A stretch of 50,335 bases of DNA, from NCBI GenBank assembly GCA_904396495.1, contig CAJFOJ010000008.1, positions 1 to 50,335 on the forward strand, given 5' to 3'. Origin of the DNA: an uncultured Oscillospiraceae bacterium. Lineage in GTDB: Bacteria > Bacillota > Clostridia > Oscillospirales > Ruminococcaceae. The notes under the pieces are model-generated. The model saw only the letters and a list, made by a program, of their open reading frames with translations. It was not told the origin of the DNA and did not search any database. Shown here in pieces: positions 23,370 through 32,139 of the stretch. Each line of letters begins with the position of its first letter. Position 1 is the first letter of the stretch. Position numbers and translations under genes: made by a program.

Positions 23370-24359
23370 ATGATCAAATACAAAATTTTGGACACCCTCC
23401 GGCAACGCGAGGGGATGGTCGTTTCCGGCGGCGAATTGGCGAACAGGTTGGGGGTGTCCCGCACCGCCGTCTGGAAGCAAATCCTCTCGCTGCAAAGCGA
23501 GGGGTACCAAATTGAAAGCGTTCCCAACAAAGGGTATCGTTTGCAAAAAAGCGAAGTTTATTCCGCCTATGAAATCACGCGGCGGCTGAATACCCAGATC
23601 ATCGGTCACCCAGTGATTTTTCTCGAAGAGGTGGACTCCACCAACACCTATGCCAAAAAACTAGGGACAAATGGAGGGGAAAACGGCACTGCCGTGGTAG
23701 CGGCCCATCAGACCTCGGGGAAAGGGCGAATGGAGCGGAAATTTGAGTCCCCTGAAGGGGACGGCGTCTACCTGTCCATTCTTCTCCGCCCGAAATTGCA
23801 GGTGAGCGATATCAATTCCATCACCCTGATGACAGCGGTTGTGGTTTCCGACACGGTGGAGGAGCTCTGCGGTGTCCGCCCTTCCATCAAATGGACCAAC
23901 GACGTCTATTTAAACGGCAAAAAGCTCTGCGGTATCCTCACCGAGTGCTCCATCGAAGGAGAATCGGGGATGGTGGAGTACGCCGTGGTGGGCATCGGGA
24001 CAAATCTGAGACAGGTGTCCGGCGATTTTCCCGAGGAAATCCGGGACATTGCCACTTCGGTGTTTCAGGAAACCGGTGTGCGGATCGATAGAGCTGATTA
24101 TGCTGCGGTGCTGCTGCAAAACTTTGAGCGGTATTTTTACACTCAGCACTTTCCTCAAAATAAGGCCTCTTTCTTAGAGCGGTATCGGAATGACCTGTTC
24201 TTTTTAGGGCAGGAAATCACCGTGGTTGGCCTAAATGGGCAGTACACCGCCGTCGCCTTGGACATTGACGGAGAGGGGCGCCTTCTGGTCCGAACAGAGG
24301 ACGGAAGGACAAACGCCTTAAACAGCGGGGAAATCAGCATCCGCATGAAGGAAAAATAG
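23370..24359 (+). CDS. birA: Bifunctional biotin ligase/biotin operon repressor
   Basis: Attaches biotin to carboxylase carrier domains via biotinyl-AMP and, with its N-terminal DNA-binding domain, can repress biotin genes. 329 residues. Residues 1-60 are the HTH_11 domain (SGGELANRLGVSRTAVWKQILSL), about 80-270 the catalytic domain with GKGRMERKF (biotinyl-AMP loop; GRGR in E. coli) and KWTNDVYLNGKKLCGILTE, and the last 50 the BPL_C barrel. ATG follows GGAGAATAAAA. Monocistronic. I found no BirA operator of the usual GTTAAC type near the gene. Confidence 0.96.
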   Translation: MIKYKILDTLRQREGMVVSGGELANRLGVSRTAVWKQILSLQSEGYQIESVPNKGYRLQKSEVYSAYEITRRLNTQIIGHPVIFLEEVDSTNTYAKKLGTNGGENGTAVVAAHQTSGKGRMERKFESPEGDGVYLSILLRPKLQVSDINSITLMTAVVVSDTVEELCGVRPSIKWTNDVYLNGKKLCGILTECSIEGESGMVEYAVVGIGTNLRQVSGDFPEEIRDIATSVFQETGVRIDRADYAAVLLQNFERYFYTQHFPQNKASFLERYRNDLFFLGQEITVVGLNGQYTAVALDIDGEGRLLVRTEDGRTNALNSGEISIRMKEK

Positions 24360-24441
24360 AAACTGCAAAGATACCCTACACAATACAAGTGCTTTCTGAT
24401 TGAATCGTCATTCACTTGATTTTAATAGGGAGGGAATCTTC

Positions 24442-25551
24442 ATGAAAAAGATTCGTGCCATATTGGGAGTAACGGTCCTAGCCGCTTGCCTATGCCTGTT
24501 TTTGACAGCGTGTAGCGGTTCGGACGGAGGTTTTACCTGGAAGGTGGACGATGCGGCGAAGACAATCACCGTCGAGGGTGTTGGCAAGCTGCCGGAAGTA
24601 AATGAAAACAAATACCCTGACGAGAAATACGGGGACTACACCCTGATTTTCGGCGATGGGATCACCGGGGTGTCCAATTCCTTCCGCTTTGGAAAATACG
24701 TGGTGATCGGCAGGAGCATGAACGACCTCAGTATGTTGAAGTCCACCGATTGGTGGTATACTGTCAGCGAGGAAAACCCCTTTTACGCTTCCTACAACGG
24801 GGCCTTGTACACCAAGGATTTTCAAGAGCTGCTCCAATACCCCAAGGACAAGGAACCAAACGATTTCCATAAGGGCCTAATAAAAATCGGCAACTATGCC
24901 TTTTACGGCTACTGCGGCCCATATGGAGAGGGCGGACAGGTGGACACCATCGTCATTCCCTGGGGTGTCATAACCATCGGCAACCAGATCTTTGGGAGCC
25001 CGGCCACCAACGTCAAATACGTAATTCCGGACACGGCTGTCAACATCGGAACAGCCAGTGTGGAGGAGGAGGGAAAGGGCTTTTATCCCATCTGGATCCC
25101 CTCCCGGAACAACTCGGCCGCGTGGGAAAAATGGATAAATACTGATGAAATGCCTATTTCCTATGTGGAGAGCAACTACGAATCACTGGACTATGTGCCC
25201 TACAATAATATCGCCTCCTACTATGGTATCTCGGCTAACAGCCTGAAAAACTTCTCAGAGAGCAACCAAAAGACCTACTATTTCGATCAATACTACAACA
25301 TGGCAAAGGGTTGGCAACAGGTCAACGGCAAGTGGTACTTCTTTAACGACTACGGCGCCGCCGCTGTGAAAACCTGGCTTGATAAAGACGGCAAGCAGGT
25401 CTACGTGGATGACAGTGGTGCCATGGCGACCAACCAGTGGATCAGCTGGTACGGCAAATCCTATTATGTGGGCTCCGACGGCGGTATGTACGTCAATCAG
25501 GAAACACCTGACGGATACCGGGTGGACGGTGAAGGCGCCCGAATTGATTAA
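24442..25551 (+). CDS. Surface lipoprotein with LRR_5-like region and choline-binding-type repeats
   Basis: 369 residues. The signal peptide ends in the lipobox LTAC (Cys at about residue 24), so it is lipid-anchored outside the membrane. Residues 150-200 (IVIPWGVITIGNQIF, VKYVIPDTAVNIG) resemble the BspA-type leucine-rich repeats (LRR_5). The C-terminal 75 residues carry CW_binding/glucan-binding repeats: GWQQVNGKWYFFNDYGAA, TWLDKDGKQVYVDDSGAMAT, QWISWYGKSYYVGSDGGM. A wall- or polysaccharide-binding surface role is inferred; no enzyme domain is visible. AGGGAGGGAAT precedes the ATG. Monocistronic. Confidence 0.85.
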   Translation: MKKIRAILGVTVLAACLCLFLTACSGSDGGFTWKVDDAAKTITVEGVGKLPEVNENKYPDEKYGDYTLIFGDGITGVSNSFRFGKYVVIGRSMNDLSMLKSTDWWYTVSEENPFYASYNGALYTKDFQELLQYPKDKEPNDFHKGLIKIGNYAFYGYCGPYGEGGQVDTIVIPWGVITIGNQIFGSPATNVKYVIPDTAVNIGTASVEEEGKGFYPIWIPSRNNSAAWEKWINTDEMPISYVESNYESLDYVPYNNIASYYGISANSLKNFSESNQKTYYFDQYYNMAKGWQQVNGKWYFFNDYGAAAVKTWLDKDGKQVYVDDSGAMATNQWISWYGKSYYVGSDGGMYVNQETPDGYRVDGEGARID

Positions 25552-25616
25552 TTGGGCCTCTTCCCCATTGTCATCGGGTTGGCCCAGCGACAAAAAAGAG
25601 CCTCATATAAACACAC

Positions 25617-25645
25617 AAAGGCTGCCGGTACACCGGCAGCCTTTG
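25617..25645. terminator. Bidirectional terminator between the lipoprotein and CmpB-like genes
   Basis: Perfect arms AAAGGCTGCCGGT and ACCGGCAGCCTTT separated by two bases. It lies between two convergent genes. Confidence 0.85.
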
Positions 25646-25669
25646 CTGCGTTTAGAAATTCTTTCTCTC

Positions 25670-26482
25670 TCACAACTTTTTCCGGGCTTGCAGCCGCTCT
25701 TTGAGGCGATCGAGTGCGCCTTCATACCGGCTGGAACTCAAATTGGGGAACGCCTTGAGAATATGGGTGTGAATTTTACCCCGTTCCAGCTCGCTCAGCT
25801 TGCGGTTGAGCTCTGAAATCCGCTCCCGGATGGAAACCGGTTCTTTTGACTCTAGGTCGCCGCTTTTGAGCTTTGAGAGCTTTTGCTCCACCGTCAACTG
25901 GAGATGGAGCTTTTGCATATCGGTCTTTTCCTTGATTTCGCTGAGAAGCTTATGCATCTGCTGGAGTTTTCCCTTGAGCTCCAACAGTTCCCGCACTGTC
26001 AAAAAGGTGTCCAGCAGCACTGCGGCCAGCAAAACAAGACAAATCCACGGCAAAACCGATGCCGGGACAGCGCTTAAAAGCCCTTGCACTTCCGGATTGA
26101 TAAACCGCACCAGCACGGTGGCCAGCGCGCCGAACATCAAGGAGTTTAACAGGCAAACCCTGCCGTTAATTTGAAATTTATAGCGGGAATAATCCCACCA
26201 TTTCATGTGAAAGAGCTTTTCCAAAATCACCGAGGTGAGGTATTCCAGCACCGTAGTGACCAAAATAGCCGACAAGAACAGCGACAAGGTGTCCTTGGGG
26301 TCCTTGGGCAGCAGCCAGAGCACCAAAAGCGCCCCCACCCCGTACACCGGGCAAAGAGGGCCGTGTAAAAAGCCGCGGTTTACAAATTTCCGGGCACCGA
26401 TGGAACAGTGCGCCGTTTCGCAGACCCAGCCGAGAAAGCTGTAGATGATAAAGGACAAAAACCACCTGTATATGAGTTCCAA
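25670..26482 (-). CDS. ABC_trans_CmpB-type membrane protein
   Basis: 270 residues. Five membrane helices in the first 165 residues with FLGWVCETAHCSI, RGFLHGPLCPVYG and WWDYSRYKFQINGRVCL, the conserved blocks of the CmpB-like putative permease family (PF06541). Residues 170-270 form a cytosolic coiled coil (VRELLELKGKLQQMHKLLSEIKEK). Function of the family is not known; no ATPase is nearby, so a transport role is doubtful. The start is a TTG with GGGGAT upstream, 29 nt after the HgdB-like gene, and it is the last gene of the TetR operon. Confidence 0.82.
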   Translation of the reverse strand: MELIYRWFLSFIIYSFLGWVCETAHCSIGARKFVNRGFLHGPLCPVYGVGALLVLWLLPKDPKDTLSLFLSAILVTTVLEYLTSVILEKLFHMKWWDYSRYKFQINGRVCLLNSLMFGALATVLVRFINPEVQGLLSAVPASVLPWICLVLLAAVLLDTFLTVRELLELKGKLQQMHKLLSEIKEKTDMQKLHLQLTVEQKLSKLKSGDLESKEPVSIRERISELNRKLSELERGKIHTHILKAFPNLSSSRYEGALDRLKERLQARKKL

Positions 26483-26511
26483 ATGTCAATCCCCGCCTTT
26501 CCGTCAGAAGT

Positions 26512-27786
26512 TCATGCGGTCTTCCCCTGCTTTGCCGCCTCTTCCTTTTCCAGCTCCGCTTTGGCATTTGCCAGCATCAGCTTGATGCGGTTTTGCTGGT
26601 TGACGGCACTGGCGCCCGGGTCGTAGTCTACCGCTACAATGTTTGCACCCGGGTTCTGCTCCTTAATGGCCCGGATCATCCCCTTGCCGGCGATGTGGTT
26701 GGGAAGACAACCAAAAGGCTGGGTGCAGACCACGTTGTTCACACCTTCGTGGATCAGCTCGACGATCTCGGATGTGAGAAGCCAGCCCTCCCCCATCTTG
26801 ACGCCGTGGTTGATGGTGCCCTCCGACATATTCACCACGTCTGGGAACCAGGTCTGGGGGTTAAACACTCCCTGTTTCTTGATAAGGTCGATGACGTCCT
26901 TTTCCTTCTTCACAAGGAAGTTATAAGCAAAGCGGGAGATTTTCTCCTTCCAGAAACTGCCGCCGTACAGCTCTTTGTCCACCATGCCGTTGTAGACACA
27001 GTAGAGGCAGAAGTCGAGAAGGCCGGGAACCACCACTTCAGCGCCCTCAGAGAGCAAAAAGGCCTCCAAATTGTTGTTGCCCAAAGGGGAGTATTTGACG
27101 TAAATCTCCCCGACGATGCCAACCCTGACCTTTTTCTCGTCCCGGAGGGGAATTTTCGCAAAGTCGTCGAGAATTGCCTGATAAAGCTGCTTCATCCGTT
27201 TGTAGCGGATAAAGTTCTTTCCCTTAAACTCTTTCATCAATTGGCCGCTCCACCGGTCGATGAGCTTTTGGCTGTCCCCCTTGTGTACCTCGTAGGGGAT
27301 GCATTGGTTGGAGATCAACGTCAAGAGGTCGCCTAAATAGATGGCGTACATCAGCTGGAGCACCAACGATGGGGTGAGCCGAAAGCCGGGGTTTTTCTCC
27401 AGCCCGCCGACGCTTAGGGAGATCACCGGGATGTGGCCGTAGCCGCTCTTTTTCAGGGCCTTGCGCAGCAGGTGGATGTAATTGGACGCCCGGCACCCTC
27501 CGCCGGTCTGGGTAATCATCAACGCCACGTGGTCCAGGTCGTATTTGCCGCTCTCCAGCGCGTCGATGAGCTGCCCGATGACCAAAAGCGCCGGATAACA
27601 GGTGTCGTTGTGGACGTTGCGAAGCCCCTCGTCGACGACGCTTCGTCCATCGTTTGTGAGAAGCTCCGCCTTGTAGCCGTGCTGCCGCAGGATATTTGCC
27701 ATCAGGTTAAAGTGGATGGGCAGCATGGTGGGGAGCAGGATGGTGTGAGTTTTTTTCATTTCTTTGGTAAAGATAACGCGGTCCAT
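26512..27786 (-). CDS. HgdB-like protein of the 2-hydroxyacyl-CoA dehydratase/double-cubane group
   Basis: 424 residues. Cys motifs NDTCYPA (about residue 60), GGGCRASNY (about 98), FCLYC (about 265) and CTQPFGCLPNH (about 365) are placed as expected for Fe-S ligands in dehydratase-like subunits. The protein matches the C-terminal part of the large clostridial activase-dehydratase fusions. It would accept electrons from the activase encoded just upstream; the substrate, if any, is unknown. Its ATG is 81 nt after the activase stop; AAAGGA lies a little farther than usual. Second enzyme gene of the operon. Confidence 0.82.
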   Translation of the reverse strand: MDRVIFTKEMKKTHTILLPTMLPIHFNLMANILRQHGYKAELLTNDGRSVVDEGLRNVHNDTCYPALLVIGQLIDALESGKYDLDHVALMITQTGGGCRASNYIHLLRKALKKSGYGHIPVISLSVGGLEKNPGFRLTPSLVLQLMYAIYLGDLLTLISNQCIPYEVHKGDSQKLIDRWSGQLMKEFKGKNFIRYKRMKQLYQAILDDFAKIPLRDEKKVRVGIVGEIYVKYSPLGNNNLEAFLLSEGAEVVVPGLLDFCLYCVYNGMVDKELYGGSFWKEKISRFAYNFLVKKEKDVIDLIKKQGVFNPQTWFPDVVNMSEGTINHGVKMGEGWLLTSEIVELIHEGVNNVVCTQPFGCLPNHIAGKGMIRAIKEQNPGANIVAVDYDPGASAVNQQNRIKLMLANAKAELEKEEAAKQGKTA

Positions 27787-27867
27787 TTTGGGGTTTCATT
27801 CCTTTCCAACCGGTCCTGGCCGGTTTTTGGCCCATGAGTGGGCAATCTACGATCTCAGAAAAACGAC

Positions 27868-30816
27868 TTACTTTTGCCCTTTGGCAGCCCGGCGCTCTTC
27901 CATGGCGCCCAAAAGGCTTCTCAGGCGGATTTTGACGGCGCCTAAATTGTTGATTTCATCGATTTTAAGCTGGGTGTACAGCCTGCCGTGGGACTCTAAA
28001 ATAGAGCGCACCTCGTCGGTGGTGATGGCGTCGATGCCGCAGCCGAAAGACACGAGCTGCACCAGTTCGATGTCCTCATGGGTCGCCACGTATTTGGCGG
28101 CGTTATAGAGCCTGGCGTGATAGGTCCACTGGTTTAGGACGTTGACCTTTTGGGGTTCCACCAAGTCGGATACACAATCCTCCGAGATGACCACCAACCC
28201 AAGGGAATTTAAAAGCTTGTCGATGCCGTGGTTGATCTCCGGGTCCACGTGGTAGGGCCTTCCCGCCAGCACAACAGTCTGCAGGCCGTGTTCCTTGGCG
28301 TATCGGAGCATCTCAAGTCCCTCTTTCTTCACATCTTCATACCACTGGTGATAAAGGGCGTAGGATTTCTCCGCCGCCTGCTTCACCTGGGCTTTCGTGA
28401 TGTCGGGATACCGCTCCCCAAAATAAACAGCCGCCTTTTTAATGAAGTCCTTCTCCCGATGGAGGCCGAAATAAGGGTAGAGGAAGTTGATTTCCTTGAG
28501 CTTTCCGATGTTGGAGCGGAGTAGCTCAGGATAATAGGCGACCACCGGACAGTTAAAGTGGTTGTCGCCCTTTTTCTCGTCAAAGTTATAGGTGAGGCAG
28601 GGGTAGAAGATGGTGTCGATCCCCTGCTCTAAGAGCCATTCGATGTGGCCATGGATGAGCTTGGCCGGGTAGCAGACAGTGTCCGACGGGATGGTGTACC
28701 GGCCCTTGGCGTAGATGTCCAGGGTCGAGACCGGGGACACCACCACCTCAAAGCCCAGCTCGGTCAAAAAGGTGTGCCAAAAGGGCAGGTTCTCGATCAT
28801 GTTAAGCCCCAAGGGGATGCCGATTTTGCCGTGGGGGCCTTCCTTGGACTGCTTCGACAGCTCCTTTAAGCGGTTTAGCTTGTATTCGTAGATGTTGGGG
28901 AGCTTTTCCTTGTTTTTGTAGCCCAAAGGCCGCTCGCACTTGTTGCCGGAAATGTATTTTTTGCCGTCGCTGAACACATTGACGGTGAGGCTGCAATGGT
29001 TGGTGCAAAGCCCGCAGTTTACAGACTTGGCCGTGTGAGTGAAGGCGTTTAACTCCTCCATGGACAGGAGGGTAGACTCCTTCAAATGCAGTCCCTTGCC
29101 GTAAAGCGCCGCGCCGTAAGCCCCCATGAGCCCCGCGATGTTGGGGCGGATGACATCCCGGCCGATTTCCCGCTCAAAGCTTCGGAGCACCGCGTCGTTC
29201 AGGAAGGTGCCTCCCTGCACCACGATATTTTTTCCTAGCTCATCGGGGTTGTGGGCCCGGATGACCTTGTAGATGGCGTTTTTGACAACGCTGATGGAAA
29301 GCCCGGCGGAGATGTCCTCCACCCCGGCGCCGTCCTTTTGCGCCTGCTTGACTGACGAATTCATGAAAACGGTGCAGCGGGACCCTAAATCCACAGGGTA
29401 CTGGGAGAAAAGCCCCCGCTGGGAAAAATCGGCGATGTCGTAGCCCATAGATTTGGCAAAGGTCTCGATAAAGGAGCCGCAGCCCGACGAACAGGCCTCG
29501 TTTAGCATAATGCTGTCAATGGAGTCGTTTTTCACCTTAAAGCACTTGATGTCCTGGCCGCCGATGTCCAGGATAAAGTCAACCTGGGGATTAAAGTGCC
29601 GCGCCGCCTTAAAGTGGGCCATGGTTTCGACGATGCCGGCGTCCACTCGGAAGGCATTTTGGATCAGCTCTTCGCCGTACCCAGTGACAACCGATGACCG
29701 GATGGTGATTTTGTCCCCGCAGAGGGCGCGGATTTTCAAAAGCTGCTCCTGAATGATGGAGACCGGGTTTCCCTGGTTGGAACTGTAATACTCGTAGAGG
29801 ATGTCGTCGTCTTCCGAGATGAGCACCACTTTAGTGGTAGTACTGCCGCAGTCGATCCCCAAATAGGCGTCTCCTTCATATTCCTCGATGGGCACCACCG
29901 GCACAGTGGCCTTTTGGTGGCGGCGGACAAAGGCCTCGTAGTCGTCATCCCCGCTGAAAAGAGGCTCTAAGTAATTGGAATTGCTGGTGTCCACCGGCGC
30001 GTTCTCAATCTTTTGCAAGAGGCTCTCGATGGTCTCCTCGTTGCCGCTTTCCACCGCGTACAACGCGGTGCCCATGGCGACCGAAAACTGCCCCAATTCC
30101 GGGAAGATGGCGTTTTCCTTTGAAAGGTTTAAGGTTTTCGCAAACTGCTTTTGCAGCTCTTTGAAAAAGTAGAGAGGGCCGCCCAAAAAGGCCACCTTGC
30201 CCTTAATGGCTCTGCCCTGAGCCAGGCCGGTGATGGTCTGATCCACCACTGCCTGGAAGATGCTGGCGGCCAGGTCTTCCTTCCGGGCCCCCTGGTTTAA
30301 GAGGGGCTGAATGTCGGATTTGGCGAAAACACCGCACCTGGAGGCGATGGGGTAAAGCTTCTCCGCGTGAGAGGCCAATACGTCCAAGTCCTCTGGAGTC
30401 ACGTTCAACAGGGTGGCCATCTGGTCGATAAAGGCGCCCGTCCCTCCGGCGCAGGTGCCGTTCATCCGCTCCTCGACGCCGCCGGTCAAAAAGAGGATTT
30501 TCGCGTCTTCTCCCCCCAGCTCGATGACCACGTCGATCTGCGGGTCAAATAACTGCACCGCCTTGCCGGTGGCAAAAACCTCCTGAATAAATTCGATGCC
30601 CGCCGCCTTGGAAAGCCCGAAGCCGGCAGAGCCCGACAGCGCCACCGTAAAGGTATGCCCATCCAAAACAGCTTGGGCTTTTCGCAGCACCTCCGCCGTT
30701 TTTTGGCGCACCTGTGAAAAGTGGCGCTCGTAATGTTTAAATAATATCTTTTCCCCGTCCATGGCCACCACTTTGACGGTGGTGGACCCGATATCGATTC
30801 CCACACTCAGTCTCAT
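27868..30816 (-). CDS. Double-ATPase acyl-CoA dehydratase activase-like protein with DUF2229
   Basis: 982 residues. Two BadF/BadG/BcrA/BcrD ASKHA ATPase domains in tandem: domain 1 starts GIDIGSTTVKVV and has Cys122 (GTCAGGTGAF) and Cys161 (SRCGVFAKSDI); domain 2 starts GIDCGSTTTKVV near 320 and has Cys442/446 (NEACSSGCGSF) and Cys481 (GSRCTVF). These are the 4Fe-4S ligands of archerase-type activators. A four-Cys cluster follows (Cys601, 604, 608, 627: NCGLCTNHC then KCERP), then DUF2229 (about 650-970). The enzyme would use ATP to push electrons to the HgdB-like partner. In relatives these parts plus HgdB form one polypeptide of about 1400 residues; here the chain is split. ATG follows AGGAGGTG, which sits in a hairpin. 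Confidence 0.88.
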   Translation of the reverse strand: MRLSVGIDIGSTTVKVVAMDGEKILFKHYERHFSQVRQKTAEVLRKAQAVLDGHTFTVALSGSAGFGLSKAAGIEFIQEVFATGKAVQLFDPQIDVVIELGGEDAKILFLTGGVEERMNGTCAGGTGAFIDQMATLLNVTPEDLDVLASHAEKLYPIASRCGVFAKSDIQPLLNQGARKEDLAASIFQAVVDQTITGLAQGRAIKGKVAFLGGPLYFFKELQKQFAKTLNLSKENAIFPELGQFSVAMGTALYAVESGNEETIESLLQKIENAPVDTSNSNYLEPLFSGDDDYEAFVRRHQKATVPVVPIEEYEGDAYLGIDCGSTTTKVVLISEDDDILYEYYSSNQGNPVSIIQEQLLKIRALCGDKITIRSSVVTGYGEELIQNAFRVDAGIVETMAHFKAARHFNPQVDFILDIGGQDIKCFKVKNDSIDSIMLNEACSSGCGSFIETFAKSMGYDIADFSQRGLFSQYPVDLGSRCTVFMNSSVKQAQKDGAGVEDISAGLSISVVKNAIYKVIRAHNPDELGKNIVVQGGTFLNDAVLRSFEREIGRDVIRPNIAGLMGAYGAALYGKGLHLKESTLLSMEELNAFTHTAKSVNCGLCTNHCSLTVNVFSDGKKYISGNKCERPLGYKNKEKLPNIYEYKLNRLKELSKQSKEGPHGKIGIPLGLNMIENLPFWHTFLTELGFEVVVSPVSTLDIYAKGRYTIPSDTVCYPAKLIHGHIEWLLEQGIDTIFYPCLTYNFDEKKGDNHFNCPVVAYYPELLRSNIGKLKEINFLYPYFGLHREKDFIKKAAVYFGERYPDITKAQVKQAAEKSYALYHQWYEDVKKEGLEMLRYAKEHGLQTVVLAGRPYHVDPEINHGIDKLLNSLGLVVISEDCVSDLVEPQKVNVLNQWTYHARLYNAAKYVATHEDIELVQLVSFGCGIDAITTDEVRSILESHGRLYTQLKIDEINNLGAVKIRLRSLLGAMEERRAAKGQK

Positions 30817-30825
30817 CGTGAAACC

Positions 30826-30845
30826 CACCTCCTTTTCAGGAGGCG
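30826..30845 (-). promoter_or_regulatory. Hairpin masking the activase ribosome binding site
   Basis: Minus strand CGCCTCCT, loop GAAA, AGGAGGTG (stem 30838-30845 with 30826-30833). The 3' arm is the Shine-Dalgarno sequence of the activase gene and the loop is a GNRA tetraloop. A second hairpin (GCCCC/GGGGC) lies just upstream. Confidence 0.7.
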
Positions 30846-30905
30846 CCCCATTTGGGGCCCTTTCCTTTTTACTTTCTTCTATCTAAAATAGATTGCTTTC
30901 GCCTG

Positions 30906-31529
30906 TCAGGCCGCAATCCCTCGGCAAATCAGTCCCAAAGTCTCTCGCAGTTCTATCTTGAACTGCTGCTGGGCCTCCTCGACGTCCAGCTTGTTTTGCT
31001 GCACAGCAAAAATGTATTTTCGTAAAATAGAACCAATGAGGATAGACAGCACCTCCAACACCCGCTCTTTGTCCGTCTCCGGCCTGAGGGAAAGGCTCTC
31101 CAAAAATCTTTGAAGTGACTCCAGTCCCAGACGCCAAATTTCCTCCCGGCATTGCCGCAGCGCCTCGCTTCCCTGAGGCAGGGAGCCGCCGGAGGCAAAT
31201 TGGACGATTAGCTGGTAATGATAGGGATGAGCGGCAAAAAAGGCGATGTGCAGCCCGTAAAGCGCCGCCAGACGATCCAACTCCGTCATCTGTTCACACC
31301 GGACAGCCCTTTGCTCTGTCCGCCGAAACTCCTCCATACAATACCGCAGAGTTTCCGCAAACAGGTTTTCCTTGCTTTTAAAATAGTGGTAGAGCAGGCC
31401 TTTTGAAATACTCGCCCCAGCGCAAATCTGATTGGTGGAAGCCCCCTCGTACCCGTGGAGCCCAAATTCTATGATGGCCGCCTCGATCATCCTGTTGCGG
31501 GTGATCGCCTTCTCCTCTGTTTTATTCAT
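30906..31529 (-). CDS. TetR/AcrR-family regulator
   Basis: 207 residues. The N-terminal DNA-binding domain is canonical: RNRMIEAAIIEFGLHGYEGASTNQICAGASISKGLLYHYFKSKENLF (split here by reading frame positions about 10-55). The C-terminal ligand domain is variable (TetR_C type unknown). It is the first gene of the four-gene operon with the activase, HgdB-like and CmpB-like genes, 89 nt ahead of the activase, so it probably controls that operon and itself; the promoter carries a small palindrome over its -35 box. AAGGACGG precedes ATG. Confidence 0.9.
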   Translation of the reverse strand: MNKTEEKAITRNRMIEAAIIEFGLHGYEGASTNQICAGASISKGLLYHYFKSKENLFAETLRYCMEEFRRTEQRAVRCEQMTELDRLAALYGLHIAFFAAHPYHYQLIVQFASGGSLPQGSEALRQCREEIWRLGLESLQRFLESLSLRPETDKERVLEVLSILIGSILRKYIFAVQQNKLDVEEAQQQFKIELRETLGLICRGIAA

Positions 31530-31733
31530 CTCAAACCGTCCTTATGCCACTTTCGCTTAACACCGCAGATTTTATTGTGGACTATTTTTGTGGAATTTCA
31601 AATTGGAATGACCCCATTCATACCCTTTTACTCTGGAAATCCATCCACTGGGTCTGGGTATTGCAAAACAATAACCCAGACGCGATATCTGGACATCTGC
31701 CTGCGATACAGCTAAAATTTTTGTATTTTGTCT

Positions 31734-31762
31734 ATTATACCATTTATTGACCACATGGTCTA
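31734..31762 (-). promoter_or_regulatory. Promoter and candidate operator of the TetR operon
   Basis: Minus strand TAGACC (31757-31762), 17-base spacer, TATAAT (31734-31739). A GACCA-N2-TGGTC inverted repeat (31749-31760) covers the -35 box. Confidence 0.6.
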
Positions 31763-31885
31763 TATTCACAGTTCACAAAGCCAGTTGTCGAAATCAACTA
31801 TTTTTTGTCTTATTTTTGTGTCGCTTTGCCATTTTTTGCAGTCCTTTTAAGTGGAAACCCGCATTTTACCGATATCACGATACAG

Positions 31886-31914
31886 AAAACCCGCCGCAGG
31901 TTGCGGCGGGTTTT
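31886..31914 (-). terminator. Terminator, probably of the SpoIIM/DUF624 operon
   Basis: AAAACCCGCCGC / GCGGCGGGTTTT arms around a 5-base loop. It is 226 nt beyond the last gene of the minus-strand operon; the geometry fits either strand. Confidence 0.75.
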
Positions 31915-32139
31915 CCGTGTGATAAAATGTTAGATTTTTTGTATGTACCAACCAGAAACTATAAAGTTACTGATTAACTACCTTAAGTACAAGTTCAGTA
32001 TAGCATAGGAAAAAATTTATGTTTGTCGAAATCTGTCACCAAATAAAAATATTTTTCGAAATTCTTCTCTTTCCGGCTAGTGCCGTCGTATTTTACCAAA
32101 GGAAGGCTATCCTGCTCATCTTATGGGAGTCGATTGACG

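Larger units (their letters stand above)
31530..32139. other. 610-nt geneless region with TetR promoter, a stable leader hairpin and Spo0A-box-like sites
   Basis: No convincing gene on either strand. Left to right: TetR leader with a 12-bp hairpin (31652-31681), TetR promoter/operator (31734-31762), two TTGTCGAAATC sites (31785-31795, 32023-32033), an isolated terminator (31886-31914) and AT-rich sequence. Confidence 0.6.

Noticed and set aside
26593-27336. 247-residue antisense open frame over the HgdB-like gene
   Set aside because: Mirror of the real coding frame, no recognisable domain.
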